Positions 39,943-51,282 of a stretch of 64,000 bases of DNA are shown in pieces. Below the pieces are notes generated by a model. That model saw only the letters and a program-made list of their open reading frames with translations. It did no database searches and was not told the DNA's origin. How positions within the stretch are numbered: position 1 is the first letter of the stretch; each line of letters starts with the position of its first letter. The DNA comes from Hydractinia symbiolongicarpus (Eukaryota; Cnidaria; Hydrozoa; Anthoathecata; Hydractiniidae): positions 12,979,501-13,043,500 of the forward strand of contig NC_079886.1 of assembly GCF_029227915.1 (NCBI RefSeq), in the 5' to 3' direction. Made by a program: the position numbers and the translations under genes.

Positions 39943-39947
39943 GTATG

Positions 39948-40765
39948 AGAAGAGCATTAATTTTCAAAATTTATACACACTAATATTTTATGATTAAATG
40001 ACTACACATATCAACTGAAAAAAAAGGTTCACTACAGTTGAATATTACAGTACATCTAGGTAAATCTACTAATTTTAAAAGCTGACGTAATTGACTGTTG
40101 ACACAAAATATTCCCAAATTATAAATCCATGCACTTTACTACCCAAGAAAGGCGTTTATATTACGAAGGTACTTATTGCAGAAAAGATTTTTCTATTTTT
40201 TAACGTCAATGTCGTCTTCTTCTGCACGAAAATGACTTTTGCTTCGTAGTCGATGTATGAATCAGTTGTCACCCTTAATCAAGTGGAGAATATAAGGCTC
40301 ATGAAGTGAGACATTAACTGTTCTTGTCATATTGAGATTTAAACGATATTAAATAAATGAGTCGAAAGAGATGGGAAAATGTATGTTCTGGCGCAGTCGC
40401 GTGCGCGTACAACAGTGACGTCACGGCAACCCCCAGCAAAGTCAACGACAATCCCCTATTAGTCACCGCACCATCCAAGACCATCCCATATTAATCTACA
40501 TAAGACCTAATATTCACCGCACCATCCAAGACCATCCCATATTAATCTACATAAGACCTATTATTCACCTCAATGACGTTATCAAGATTCTAGCGCTATT
40601 CCCTAAAAATCAACGCACATCAAAGTATACAGCAAATGAGCAAAAAGGGAATTTCCTTAATGATAATAATATTCATCATAAATCAACGCATGCGCAATAA
40701 GATGCGTTAGTTTTCGAACAGAATGAAATCTTCCGACAATGCAAAAATTCTATATAATAAAGAGA
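39948..40765. other. Spacer before element C; probably includes C's left terminal region
   Basis: No gene is visible. From about 40400 on there are signs of an element end: GTGACGTCACGG, a 51-bp tandem duplication (40461-40562), AAGGGAATTTCCTT resembling the TIR palindrome, and TATATAATAAAGAGA before ATG. The matching right end of C is missing, so the true left border cannot be placed. Confidence 0.4.
40461..40562. repeat. Two 51-bp tandem units
   Basis: Units 40461-40511 and 40512-40562 share CACCGCACCATCCAAGACC and ATATTAATCTACATAAGACC. They probably belong to the end region of element C, by analogy with the tandem units in A's TIR. Confidence 0.75.
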
Positions 40766-41463
40766 ATGGAATAAAAAACTGTCAAACAATTACGTGATAT
40801 TGCAAAATGTCGTGGTTTAACAGGGTATTTTAGATTACGTAAAGCTGAATTAATTAGCTTATTGGGGGGCGTACCGAGGAGGCCACCCAGATGGATCAGG
40901 ATTGTTGGTGAGGATCCCTGTGCACTCAAATATGTGCCGGATCGGTTCAAGACACAAGGCATGTGTAATAAGGTTGTTGCAAAGAAGCCCTGGATGTTCG
41001 AATATGTGCCGAATCGGTTCAAGACACAAGACATGTGCAATAAGTATTTTGAAATGTACCCCCATATGTTCGGGCAGGTGCCGGATCAATTCAAGACACA
41101 AGACATGTGCAATAAGTATTTTGAAAAATATCCCGACATCCTCTACGTACCGGACCGGCTGAAGACGCAAGACATGTGCAATATGTATTTTGAAATGTAC
41201 CCTTATATGTTTGGGCAGGTGCCGAACCATGCCAAGAGCCAGGACATGTGCAGCAAAGCCGTTGAAGGGGATTTCCGGCTGATCATGAATGTGCCGTACC
41301 AGTTCAAGACGCAGGACATGTGTAACAGGGCCGTTGAGGGGGATCCCGAAATGCTCTACTGGGTGCCGGATCGGCTCATGACACAAGGCATGTGTAATAA
41401 GGTTGTTGCAAAGAAGCCCTGGGTTCTCAGGTATGTGCCGGACTGGTTTATCACCCTAGACAT

Positions 41464-41622
41464 TGTAATGTCGTAAAGAAATCGACGATGGAGAGGACTT
41501 GGGCAGAAGAAGAGGGACGATTCTGATGACACGAGAGTTATGATAGTGAATAGGAAAAAAGAGATAAACAGAGATATATTGCAAACACGTGTTCTTATTT
41601 AACCTATTCTCCCGATATTAAA
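41464..41622 (+). repeat. 5' LTR of the Gypsy element
   Basis: 159 bp, starting TGTAATGTCG. The next bases, CTGGCGACGAGGAGAAGG (41623-41640), look like a tRNA primer-binding site because TGGCGAC-type sequences occupy this place in many Gypsy elements. Confidence 0.9.
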
Positions 41623-41732
41623 CTGGCGACGAGGAGAAGGGAATAACAGACGAAGATTAAATTCGACAAGATTAAATTCGACAAGATTTAATTCTTATCT
41701 GTGAAGTAATTTTAAATTTTTATGCACTTGCG

Positions 41733-43119
41733 ATGGCTGTTCGAAATCTTAATCTGCCAACCTTTCCAGAGTTTTCCACAGAAGATGTGTCTACACTCAG
41801 TTCGCGCTGGAAGAAGTATAAAGAAAGATTTGAACTTTTGTGTCACGCTATTGGTGTCACAGATGAGTCTCAAAAACTAGCTATGTTGTTGACCTACGTT
41901 GGAGATAGCACGTATGAAATATATGAAAATGTTAAGCCTGAACGCGAAGAAGATGTAACATATCCGAATGTCATCGCGGCGTTAGAAAAACACTTCGAAC
42001 CACAAGTAAATAAAAGTTACGAAACATATTTATTTCGCAATATAATACAGCAGGAAGATGAAACGATACATCAGTATTTTATACGATTAAAAGAACAAGC
42101 AGTAAAATGTGACTTTCACGATAAAAATTTGGAAATCAAAAGACAGATTAAACTTTCTACTACTAACAACAAGTTACGTTTATATAGCTTCAGAAATCCT
42201 GATAAAACCTTGGAAGAAATACTGGTGACAGGAAAGACTTTAGAAAGCACCATACAGCAAGCAGAAGTTCTTCAAAAAACACAGGCGAACGATACAGAGC
42301 GAATCAACGAATCGCGGTCGGTATACACCGACCGCCGAGGTAAGCCACATTCTTTAAACCAACGAGGAATGAGTAAAAGAGGCCGATCTCAAAATGCCAA
42401 ATGTTATCGTTGTGATGGACCATTTCCCCATCAAAACAGATGCCCTGCTGAAAACCAAATTTGTAACTCATGTGGAAACCAGGGTCACTTTTCAAAATGT
42501 TGTAGAACCAAAACATATCGACATCAAAACACCCGAGCACGTCTGGGGAGGGGATCCTTTTACCAATCAAGACAGCCCTTGAATAACGTTACTCATTCGC
42601 CGTTAAACGATTTTTCTGCTATGCAAAATACCCTTGAAGCTAAAAGTGATGATGAAATGTTATTTTATATCCAAACTTTGTATGATTGTGAACATCCTAT
42701 GATTAGTACTGTGTCTTATTCGTCTGATGTTGTGAATTCTCCATTCGATAGCACAGAAAACACAAGTAACAGTAATCACAGTTATAAGAATAGTAAGCAA
42801 AATTCTGATTTCAATACTGTTGTTAAATTAGAAGGAGGAAAAGTAAATTTTCTAGTCGATACAGGAGCTAGCGTTAACATTCTCACATTGCGTACTTTCA
42901 ATCAGTTAACACGAACGCCTTCCAAAAAAATTAAATCTACTCAAAACAAAAACAAGCGTCGTAACGTACGGAAGTGACACTTCAAATTTGAAAGTTTTAG
43001 GACGCGTTAACCTCTTAGTAGAAACCACCTCTAAAATGATTACGCGCCATTTTTCGTGATCGACACTTCCCATAAAAACCTATTATCAGGCCGAACAGCA
43101 GTTGATCTTGACGTCATTC
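41733..43119 (+). pseudogene. Gag-protease of the Gypsy element, frameshifted
   Basis: The 414-aa frame starts at 41733 (MAVRNLNLPTFPEF). It has a capsid-like helical region (residues about 30-150), two CCHC zinc knuckles (CYRCDGPFPHQNRC and CNSCGNQGHFSKCC), and the aspartic protease motif LVDTGAS near residue 382. After LTRTPSKK the frame is lost near 42945, with recognisable protein in other frames (TYGSDT...; then VIDTSHKNLLSGRTAV at 43053-43119). The IS3EU-like insertion begins right after this. The intervening pol N-terminus resumes after 48195. Confidence 0.82.
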
Positions 43120-43149
43120 TACGATGGCCCTCAGGTGTCACTTCACTTC
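43120..43149. repeat. Left TIR of the IS3EU-like transposon
   Basis: Inverse of 48166-48195. It starts TACGATGGCCC and continues CACTTCACTTC. Short CCCTTC-containing subterminal repeats follow to about 43350. Confidence 0.88.
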
Positions 43150-43955
43150 TGTATATTTTTTTATTACCCTTCATCGTTTTTCAGTTCCCTTCTGAATTTT
43201 TCAATAATTTTGCCATTTCCCTTCAGGATTTTTGGGATTTTCCCTTCAGGGTTTTTCTATGGCACACATTTTGTGACCTTCTGCATATTTAAAAAGTGGT
43301 GAAGGGAATTTTTTTAGTTGACCTTCGCTATTTGAAAAAACAGTGAAGGGAAATTTTTGATTAGCGTACCAGAGGTCTCTATCTGTGTGACACGTTGTTG
43401 ACGAAGTGTTGTTCGGTGAGTCATCAAATTTTTACACCTACTGTTTTTTGTCTTTGTTAATTTCATTTCGAAAATCTACACCTCTCTGGGGAGGAGTCGA
43501 AAAAGTTTTTTGTTTGCATCAGCAATAATTGAAGCTAGGAATCAAATATGGCTACCTATTTGCTGTGTGTTAGGAGCGAAAGCGAAAGTTCAGACAACAG
43601 CCTTGACAGCTTTTTTGTAATTTTTTGCTATCTAGAGTGGTCAGAGCAAAATGAATGGAAACAAAAAAGTTGGGACATATGGCAAAAATATTATAAATCA
43701 AGGATAACACATGTCTTTTCTAAGATAGATATTGTTAGTTATGGCACACAGTGTACACACAGACCAGACACATAAAAACTTTTACAAGTGTCGTCATTGA
43801 AAAAAAACAAAAAAAAACAAACAAACAATATCAAAGCGATATAAACAAACATGGTTTATAGCTAATATACAGCTTGGTGAATAATTACAGTAAAAGTTCA
43901 ATGATTGAATAAAACATTGGTGATATGTTTTACAATTTTTACCATTTTTTAGGAT

Positions 43956-46061
43956 ATGGAAAATCTGGTCAAAAGAATCGTGAGGGACGAAATGCAGAAT
44001 AAAGATGACCCTCCAAATAAAATAAAAAACAAACAAACAGAGACTCGACTTGGCAGCCTGTTGAAACGTATTCGTACCTCAAACTCTGCTGATGATGTTA
44101 AAAAGGAAGGTAAGGAGAAGCATGTTAATGTCAAGTGGAAACGTGCAGATTTGTTAAAAGGTACACACACAACTGTAACGCAAAAACACGGTGGTGGCCA
44201 CCGCTTTGTTGTTGTTAATGATTTCGATACTGTTGAATCAATCAAGGAAAAAGCCATCAACCATTATTTTCCTGAAGGAACAAACTTCTTTGGTGAAAGT
44301 CGAAATGATTGTGAAATTACCATTAGAGATGCATCTGGTGTTGCGATTGACGAATCACTAACCCTCAAGGACTGCTTGAAAAATCGAGGTGTCTATATAA
44401 GTAAATTTTACTTTGTTTTACACACAAAATATGGTTATTTTGATTCAACCGTATTCGAAACAGATGTGTGTTCTGTATGTTTTTGTCAAATGGTTGGTGG
44501 GATATGTAGAATCTGTTATCCTTCTGTATATCAGACAATAAGAAACATTGATCCATTAGCAGCATCAACCTCAATTCCCTCATCCAATGACATAGTATTT
44601 TCATCGTCTGTAGAACAAAGTTCAATAATTGAAGCTGATCATGAACCTTCATCTGACCACCAAGGTTATTTTGGTAGTTCAAATGATCTCTTTCAAAATT
44701 CTGATCACCAACAAGATGATCTTTTGAATACAGATTCTGGCACTTCGCAGCATAAACCAACCGCACCTACACCAACTAACGAAGCACCAGTTACAGAAGT
44801 GCCAGCCGTACATGCATCAACATCAACCACAGAAGCACCAGCCGCACATGCATCAACCACAGAAACACCAGTCGTACATGCATCGACTACAGAAGCACCA
44901 GTTGTACATGCATCAACCACAGAAACACCAGTCATACATGCATCGACTACAGAAGCACCAGTTGTACATGCATCAACCACAGAAGCACCAGTCGTACATG
45001 CATCAACCACAGAAACACAAGCCGTACATGCACCAACCATTGACCTCACAGAGAGTGACATAGAAAAGGAAGTTATTGTTCACCGTACAAATATTCGAGC
45101 TGATATGGTGGAAGCATTCAAAACAATAACAGTACCTCAAAAAATCAAGTTTGTTGTTATAGATGCACGAGGAGAAAAAGAAACTGGTATTGGCATAGGG
45201 GTTGATCGTGATATATATTCTTCTGTTTGGCAGGACATATTAGATGGATTGTGTGTAGGACATACAGAGCGTGTTCCATTTGTACGACATGATTTTTATT
45301 TAGATGAATGGAGTTCTATTGCTACGATATTGGTGAAAGGGTATTATGACACAAAGTATTTTCCTATGCAACTATGCAAGGCTTTTATTATGTATTGTTT
45401 GTTTGGTAATGTTCAAAATGACAATCTAATTCAATCTTTTTTGAATTATTTGACTCCAATGGAGTCGAAGATTGTTGATGATGCCCTCCATGGAAAAAAC
45501 AATGGTTTATTTGAAGATGAAGAATTCCTGGATATTTTGGATCGATTTAATTGTAAAAGCTGTGTTACCATAATGAATGTGTATGGTGTGATATTAGAGA
45601 TCGCACGTCAAGAATTGATACAACGACCATATCTTATGGTTTGCTCTTGGACAAAGTCAATGAATGTTTTAAGAGATTTTCAGGAATTTAGCACTTTCAA
45701 TGACATCAATTTGTTTTACAAAAAAATACTTCCAACTAATCGTAAAGTTGTTAAAATACTCAACGCTGAACCAAAAAATGCAGCTGAGAGGGAATGTTTT
45801 GATTACCTGAAGCAGTTTATCCGTGGGTTGGATGAAATCGGACTTAAAACGTTCCTAAGATTTTGTACAGGTTCAGATGTATTGTTGGTAGAAAAATTAA
45901 GAGTAGAATTTGTACCGTGTTCAACAGCAGCTAGGCGCCCGATTGCACACACATGTGCACCTATGTTGGAAATGCCTTCCTCGTATTCTAATTTCTGTGA
46001 ATTCAGGGCAGAAATGCATAACATCTTATCTGCATCTAGTTGGAGCATGGACATTATATGA
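43956..46061 (+). CDS. HECT-type E3 ubiquitin ligase-like protein carried by the transposon
   Basis: The 701-aa frame has a lysine-rich start, a domain near residues 70-150 that looks ubiquitin-like or PB1-like (HRFVVVNDFDTVESIKEKA), and a CxxC pair region (CSVCFCQMVGGICRIC). A 10-residue repeat tract (TTEAPVVHAS, residues about 275-355) follows. The C-terminus resembles a HECT domain: KTFLRFCTGSD and RPIAHTCAPMLEMPS, with Cys in the HTC motif as the expected ubiquitin acceptor. HECT ligases attach ubiquitin to proteins. Its place inside the TIRs shows it moves with the transposon. The N-lobe is weak, so activity is uncertain. Upstream exons cannot be excluded. Confidence 0.75.
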   Translation: MENLVKRIVRDEMQNKDDPPNKIKNKQTETRLGSLLKRIRTSNSADDVKKEGKEKHVNVKWKRADLLKGTHTTVTQKHGGGHRFVVVNDFDTVESIKEKAINHYFPEGTNFFGESRNDCEITIRDASGVAIDESLTLKDCLKNRGVYISKFYFVLHTKYGYFDSTVFETDVCSVCFCQMVGGICRICYPSVYQTIRNIDPLAASTSIPSSNDIVFSSSVEQSSIIEADHEPSSDHQGYFGSSNDLFQNSDHQQDDLLNTDSGTSQHKPTAPTPTNEAPVTEVPAVHASTSTTEAPAAHASTTETPVVHASTTEAPVVHASTTETPVIHASTTEAPVVHASTTEAPVVHASTTETQAVHAPTIDLTESDIEKEVIVHRTNIRADMVEAFKTITVPQKIKFVVIDARGEKETGIGIGVDRDIYSSVWQDILDGLCVGHTERVPFVRHDFYLDEWSSIATILVKGYYDTKYFPMQLCKAFIMYCLFGNVQNDNLIQSFLNYLTPMESKIVDDALHGKNNGLFEDEEFLDILDRFNCKSCVTIMNVYGVILEIARQELIQRPYLMVCSWTKSMNVLRDFQEFSTFNDINLFYKKILPTNRKVVKILNAEPKNAAERECFDYLKQFIRGLDEIGLKTFLRFCTGSDVLLVEKLRVEFVPCSTAARRPIAHTCAPMLEMPSSYSNFCEFRAEMHNILSASSWSMDII
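44805..45035 (+). repeat. 30-bp minisatellite inside the HECT-like gene
   Basis: About eight units of the pattern CATGCATCAACCACAGAAGC plus ten bases encode the TTEAPVVHAS repeats. Length variation between copies is likely. Confidence 0.8.
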
Positions 46062-46632
46062 ATACAAAACATATGGACTTTGAGATTTTTTGTTATCATT
46101 ATATGTGTGAAATAACTTGAATATAAGTTTTTTATTTTGTTTATATTTCATGATCAAACGTAAACCGATAGATGAGCATTGAAAATTTTTAGCATATGTT
46201 CTCTCCTAAAATAATGTTGACATACAGTAGGCTCTAGTTCACCTGGTTACTGGTTAACCTGTTTTTTTTTTTGCATTTCAAACTGAGGTATACTGATGTT
46301 CACAGCTATGTATACAGTTAAAAAGAGGATTTATATAGCAGGATACATCTGATATAATATGTTATGTTCTATATGTTGCTTGATAGTATGGCACTTTTTG
46401 TTTGTATTTTGTTATTTTCAGAGGATCGATAGTTGTGTTGAAAAAATGCTTTGTAACATTGAAGAACATTGAATTTTTCTTTGAAAGGTATGAAAAATGT
46501 CTTTTCAGTAGATATCCTCAGAAAGAACTCCACTTGCTGTGATTAACTGTTGAATAAAAAACATATAATGACACAAAAAACCCGGACTTAGAACAAAATA
46601 AAGATATACTGAAAAATACTATGTCGGAAATA
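46062..46632. other. Gap between the convergent transposon genes
   Basis: AT-rich and without ORFs. It presumably holds the two 3' untranslated regions; no terminator-like structure stands out. Confidence 0.5.
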
Positions 46633-47892
46633 CTAACTATGTTCGGCAATTTTCTCAAACAGACGCAAATACAAATCAAATCCTTCTCTTATAGTTCCTG
46701 GGATAGTAAGTCCCTCATCGGTCATAATTGTTTGAGCGAATTCTTCAAATTCCGAGGAGAAATCGCGTGGAATTTGATCAGCGTCGATTGAGAACTCATC
46801 TACATCATCATTTGATATACTTTGGATGTGATCTTCACATTCGTAAAGATGCGGTAAAAAATACATTGTATCAGGTCGACCTGATGGTCCTGCATTTACG
46901 CTCTTTGAAATAAGATGTTGGTTCCACTCATTACTAATATCTCGCAATTCACGGCGTAAAATACCAATAAAACAGAAGCGAAGACAATCGATTAGAACAG
47001 GGTCAGCTGGATCTAATATATCGAGGTCGATCATATCTTTGAAGAATGCTTGCCACCAACCCATTCTTCCTTGACGTAACTTGGACCAATAAGCCTCGAT
47101 ACGTTGATTGTGTGGTGATCGAACGATAGAGAACGAAGTTAAAGCATTTTGGTCACCGATCAAGTCCCGAAGTAATATATGCACTGGTTGAATTAACGAG
47201 TGTTCTGTTCCATCATCAGCTTTGATCTTTTTCGGCACACCTTTTAAATTTTTGATGGCGTCTAAATAAAACTGCGCAATCAGTTCAGGCTTTTTGTTGG
47301 ACGAAGATACTTCGAGCCAAATAATCCGTCTGGAGAATCCGTCTATGCACCCGTGTATACAAAATCCGTACGGCTTAAGTTTGTCGTGACCATCTATATG
47401 CCAGACGTAGTTTGGTCCGGGACTACAATATTTCCTCCTTCGTAATTTTCGTCTTCTTCTTTGCAGCACTCCTTCTGGGTTAATGCTCAAAACGGCTTTT
47501 CTTACGTCTTCTCGCCGAACTAGAATACCTTCAGTCCGCAAATGAGCCCATAATCGCCTATAACCGATGTTCGATCCGCTCCCAGCGATTTCATCTCTCA
47601 CTGCATTATGCAATATATCATCGTCTACTCGTCGATTAAGCAAAGGTCGTCGAAAAAGCTTCAGTTTTTTCAAGTGCCTTTTAATTGTAGATAAGCTAAC
47701 TTTTTTTCCATGCCGAGTATTTATAAATTCTTTGATTTCTAAGTAAGTGAATCCCTTTTCAAAGTACTTGGATATTAATTCATCTAAAGTAAGATTACCA
47801 GTATCATCACTAATACAAGGTAAACTTGGCAATGACAATGCCATATCAACAGCAAGGCTGCGTGTGAAATGTCTCTCCGTTATTTCCTTCAA
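46633..47892 (-). CDS. IS3EU-type DDE transposase (integrase-core)
   Basis: The 419-aa frame is open. N-terminal helix-turn-helix segments (FTYLEIKEFINTRHG, STIKRHLKKLKL) precede the integrase-like core. Candidate catalytic residues are Asp in WHIDGHD, Asp in KADDGTEH and Glu in NQRIEAYW. The C-terminal region has a long acidic part. The family would cut and paste the flanking TIRs. The frame being intact suggests a relatively young insertion. Confidence 0.85.
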   Translation of the reverse strand: MKEITERHFTRSLAVDMALSLPSLPCISDDTGNLTLDELISKYFEKGFTYLEIKEFINTRHGKKVSLSTIKRHLKKLKLFRRPLLNRRVDDDILHNAVRDEIAGSGSNIGYRRLWAHLRTEGILVRREDVRKAVLSINPEGVLQRRRRKLRRRKYCSPGPNYVWHIDGHDKLKPYGFCIHGCIDGFSRRIIWLEVSSSNKKPELIAQFYLDAIKNLKGVPKKIKADDGTEHSLIQPVHILLRDLIGDQNALTSFSIVRSPHNQRIEAYWSKLRQGRMGWWQAFFKDMIDLDILDPADPVLIDCLRFCFIGILRRELRDISNEWNQHLISKSVNAGPSGRPDTMYFLPHLYECEDHIQSISNDDVDEFSIDADQIPRDFSSEFEEFAQTIMTDEGLTIPGTIREGFDLYLRLFEKIAEHS

Positions 47893-48119
47893 AAATTTTT
47901 TTATTTCTCTTCACAAAAAAAATATACTGAAGAGAACACAAATATACTGAAATTTAACACATTAAAAAACGCTGGAAATATTTAAATATGGTGTAGATAA
48001 ATACAAAAAAAGCTCTGAAGTGAAATAGAAAATCGGTGAAAATAAGAACTAAAAGGCTGAAGAGAATTAGAAAACTGGTGAAGGGAATTCACAAAATGCA
48101 GAAGAGAAATAGAAAACTG

Positions 48120-48195
48120 GTGAAGGGAATTCACAAAATGCAGAAGAGAAGTAATAAAAAGCCAAGAAGTGAAGTGACACCTGAGGGCCATCGTA
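48120..48195. repeat. Right TIR and subterminal repeats of the IS3EU-like transposon
   Basis: The TIR is 48166-48195 (GAAGTGAAGTGACACCTGAG, then GGCCATCGTA). Just inside, a 46-bp unit containing GAAGGGAATTCACAAAATGC is repeated in tandem (about 48055-48150). Confidence 0.8.
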
Positions 48196-48243
48196 TCATT
48201 CAGATGAAGAAACAAGCATTTTTCTTTACAAAATCAGCGAAGC

Positions 48244-51123
48244 ATGCAGCCAAACTACAAAGCACCTGATAAACTAAAATCAAAAGAAAACATTCCAACA
48301 CACCTCCGCAGAGTTTTAGAAAGTTATAAAGATACCGTGTTCAGTGAGAAAATCAGAAAACTGAAGGACTATCAAGTGCATCTTCACATAGATAACAACG
48401 TACCCCCAGTAGTGCAAAAAGAAAGACGCATACCTCTTGCTTTACGAAAGCGAGTCAATGCAGAAATCGCCAAAATGGAGAAAGCAGGCATAATAGAAGA
48501 TGTCACAAACGAAGCGACGCCATGGTTAAATCCGCTAGTTATTGTTCCCAAACCCGAGGAAGGAGTACGAATTTGTCTCGATATGAGAGAAGCAAACAAG
48601 GCTATTAACCGAACAAGATATCCAACCGCCACCGTAGAGGATTTAAAAATCAAGCTAAGTGGCTCAAAAGTATTTACCAAGTTAGACATGCGAAGTGCTT
48701 TTCATCAACTGGAATTATCCGAAGATTCACGACCTATCACTGCTTTCCAATCCGAAACTGGAATAAAACGTTACACCCGCCTGATTTTTGGCGTGAACTC
48801 CGCGTCGAAAGAAATGCAACATGTGCTTAGATCCTTAATAGCAGACATTAATGGAGTTGAAAATATTGCGGACGATTTATTTATATTCGCAAAATCTCAA
48901 GAAAAGCACGACGTTATTTTAAACAAGGTGTTAAAACGTTTCGAAGAGAAAGGATTCACATTGAACCTGGAAAAATGTGTATTCTGCAAAAGCAATTTAG
49001 AATTTTTTGGGCATATCTTCTCAGAAGAAGGTATGAAACCAAGCCCAAAGAAAATTGAAACCATTACAAACATGCCTCAACCCGAAGATGTCAAGTCACT
49101 TCGAAGCTTTTTGGAACTCACCAACTGCATGCAAACATACATACTGGACTACAGTACAATAACTTATCCACTTAGACAATTGATCAAAGAGAAAGCCGAA
49201 TGGAAATGGACATCCGAATGTGAACATGCCTTTGCTACTTTGAAAAGCGCTTTGAGTAGTGAATCCTGCTTAGCATATTTTGATGAAAACAAAGAGACAT
49301 TTATGTTTACAGACGCTAGCCCATATGGTATATCCGCCGTATTGTTGCAGAAAAGCAAGGGTAAAGATGATGTTAAGGTTATATCTTATTCATCCAAATC
49401 CCTCACAGAAACTGAAATGAAATATGCACAAATCGAAAGAGAATGTTTAAGCATCGTTTACGGATGCGAAAAAAATCGCTTGTACTTAATCGGTAGAGAG
49501 TTCACAATATTCAACGACCATAAAGCATTAGTCAATCTCTTAAATAACCCAAAATCCACGATACCTCTGCGAATCGAGCGACTAACACTTCGACTTCAAG
49601 GTTACAACTTCACAATAAAACATGTAAAGAGTGCAGAAAACATATCAGATTACGCTAGCAGACACCCTCACACCTTCAGCGACGACAAAAAAAGCAACGG
49701 TATAGAAGAATATGTAAACTTTACAGCCACATATGCGTGTCCAAAAGCGGTTACCCTAGACGATATTAAAACACAAACTTCACAAGATAAAATATGTCAA
49801 CATCTAGCCAGTATTATAGAAAAGAACAACTGGCACCTACTAGACAAACCGACTAACTACCCTGATTTAAGTAGCAAAGAACTAGACGAGCTGAGGCATT
49901 ACCGCAAGTTCAAACACGAACTCACCGTATCGAACAACAAAGACATTGTCTTAAAACAAAGACGCATTATCTTACCAAAATGCTACCATAACATTGCTGT
50001 TACATTAGCTCATCAAGGACACCAAGGTGTTCAGAAAACAAAAGAGTTACTCAGATCGAAAGTTTATTTTCAAGGAATAGACAATATGGTTGAAAAGAAA
50101 ATTTCAAACTGCATTCCATGCCAAGCTGTTACACCAACAAGTGCAGATGCGCCTATCAGAATAATGGATATACCAGAACAAGTTTGGGAAACTTTGAACA
50201 TTGATTTTCTTGGACCATTTCCCACAGGATACTACCTATTTGTCGTGATCGACCAAAGATCTAAGTTTCCAGAGGTGGAATTTCTCAAGAGTACCAAAGC
50301 TGAAACACTGATACCTTGTTTAGATAGAATGTTCAGCACATACGGTAATCCACGCAACGTTATCTCCGATAATGGCCCACCATTCAGCTCGCAGAAAAAC
50401 ACATCTTACTTCAAGCAAAGGGGGATAAAACACAGACGCATCACTCCACTATGGCCACAGGCAAACGCAGAAGCAGAACGATTTATGCAACCGCTTAATA
50501 AAATAATGAGGACAGCTAAACTAGAACACAAGGATTGGAGGGAAGAAGTTTATAGATTCTTATTTGCTTACCGCTCCACACCTCATAGTACCACCAAAGT
50601 TGCCCCTTCAGAACTGATGTTCAATAGAAAAATTAGTTACTCAATACCATTAATAGACAACAAACTAACATACGAAAACCAGCAACAAATAGCCACTGAC
50701 AATAACAAAGCGGCCAAAATAAAGAACAAACAGTACGCAGATGAACGTCGACATACGAAAGAACCATCGTTATGTGAAGAAGACCGTGTCATTGTCAAGC
50801 AACTGAAGTACAATAAGCTTTCCACTCCTTACAGCATACAACCCTACAGAGTTACGAAAATAAATGACACAATGGTTACCGCTCAATCGGAAATTGAGTC
50901 ATCCAACATCACAAGAAATATTTCTCATTTTAAAAGTATCCCGACAACTGCACCAACTCCTATCATTGTAAAGGAGGAGGAAGACATCGCCATAGAGCCA
51001 CAACTTCCAGTATCGCAACCCGCAAACAAACCTCCATTCAGAAACTATACACCGCCCAACCAAAATCGCAAAATTTATCCCACCAGATCAAGAAGACCAG
51101 TTCACCAGTGGAGGAAATACTGA
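48244..51123 (+). CDS. Gypsy Pol: reverse transcriptase, RNase H, integrase
   Basis: The frame begins mid-protein because the transposon insertion and a frameshift separate it from the protease. Reverse transcriptase shows LDMRSAFHQLEL and the catalytic IADD (usual YxDD). RNase H begins with FTDASPYGISAVLLQ. The integrase has a zinc finger (HQGHQGVQKTKELL then CIPCQ), Asp in NIDFLGPFP, Asp in ISDNGPPFS, and Glu in NAEAERFMQ. The frame is open for 959 residues to a normal stop. It copies element RNA into DNA and integrates it. Confidence 0.92.
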   Translation: MQPNYKAPDKLKSKENIPTHLRRVLESYKDTVFSEKIRKLKDYQVHLHIDNNVPPVVQKERRIPLALRKRVNAEIAKMEKAGIIEDVTNEATPWLNPLVIVPKPEEGVRICLDMREANKAINRTRYPTATVEDLKIKLSGSKVFTKLDMRSAFHQLELSEDSRPITAFQSETGIKRYTRLIFGVNSASKEMQHVLRSLIADINGVENIADDLFIFAKSQEKHDVILNKVLKRFEEKGFTLNLEKCVFCKSNLEFFGHIFSEEGMKPSPKKIETITNMPQPEDVKSLRSFLELTNCMQTYILDYSTITYPLRQLIKEKAEWKWTSECEHAFATLKSALSSESCLAYFDENKETFMFTDASPYGISAVLLQKSKGKDDVKVISYSSKSLTETEMKYAQIERECLSIVYGCEKNRLYLIGREFTIFNDHKALVNLLNNPKSTIPLRIERLTLRLQGYNFTIKHVKSAENISDYASRHPHTFSDDKKSNGIEEYVNFTATYACPKAVTLDDIKTQTSQDKICQHLASIIEKNNWHLLDKPTNYPDLSSKELDELRHYRKFKHELTVSNNKDIVLKQRRIILPKCYHNIAVTLAHQGHQGVQKTKELLRSKVYFQGIDNMVEKKISNCIPCQAVTPTSADAPIRIMDIPEQVWETLNIDFLGPFPTGYYLFVVIDQRSKFPEVEFLKSTKAETLIPCLDRMFSTYGNPRNVISDNGPPFSSQKNTSYFKQRGIKHRRITPLWPQANAEAERFMQPLNKIMRTAKLEHKDWREEVYRFLFAYRSTPHSTTKVAPSELMFNRKISYSIPLIDNKLTYENQQQIATDNNKAAKIKNKQYADERRHTKEPSLCEEDRVIVKQLKYNKLSTPYSIQPYRVTKINDTMVTAQSEIESSNITRNISHFKSIPTTAPTPIIVKEEEDIAIEPQLPVSQPANKPPFRNYTPPNQNRKIYPTRSRRPVHQWRKY

Positions 51124-51282
51124 ACACTATCCATGTGTAAATATTAGGACCATATAAGACATTATGTTAAAGAAAGTTAGTTCAGCAGTCAAAACCCCTG
51201 ACATTTTATTTGAACGTTGCCTGCTGTTGTTTTGTTACATTTAGATACGGACTACGTGCATATCGTCTAGCGAAGGGGAAGA

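Larger units (their letters stand above)
43120..48195. mobile_element. IS3EU-like DNA transposon inside the Gypsy element (5.1 kb)
   Basis: The ends are inverted repeats starting TACGATGGCCCTCAGGTGTC, 30 bp or more and nearly perfect, flanked by the 6-bp duplication TCATTC (43114-43119 and 48196-48201). TA-starting ends and 6-bp duplications fit the IS3EU superfamily as I know it. Subterminal GAAGGGAA-type repeats occur on both sides. It carries a DDE transposase on the minus strand and a HECT-type gene on the plus strand. Confidence 0.85.

Noticed and set aside
44705-45061. Minus-strand Cys/Val-repeat ORF
   Set aside because: It is the antisense reading of the minisatellite in the HECT-like gene.
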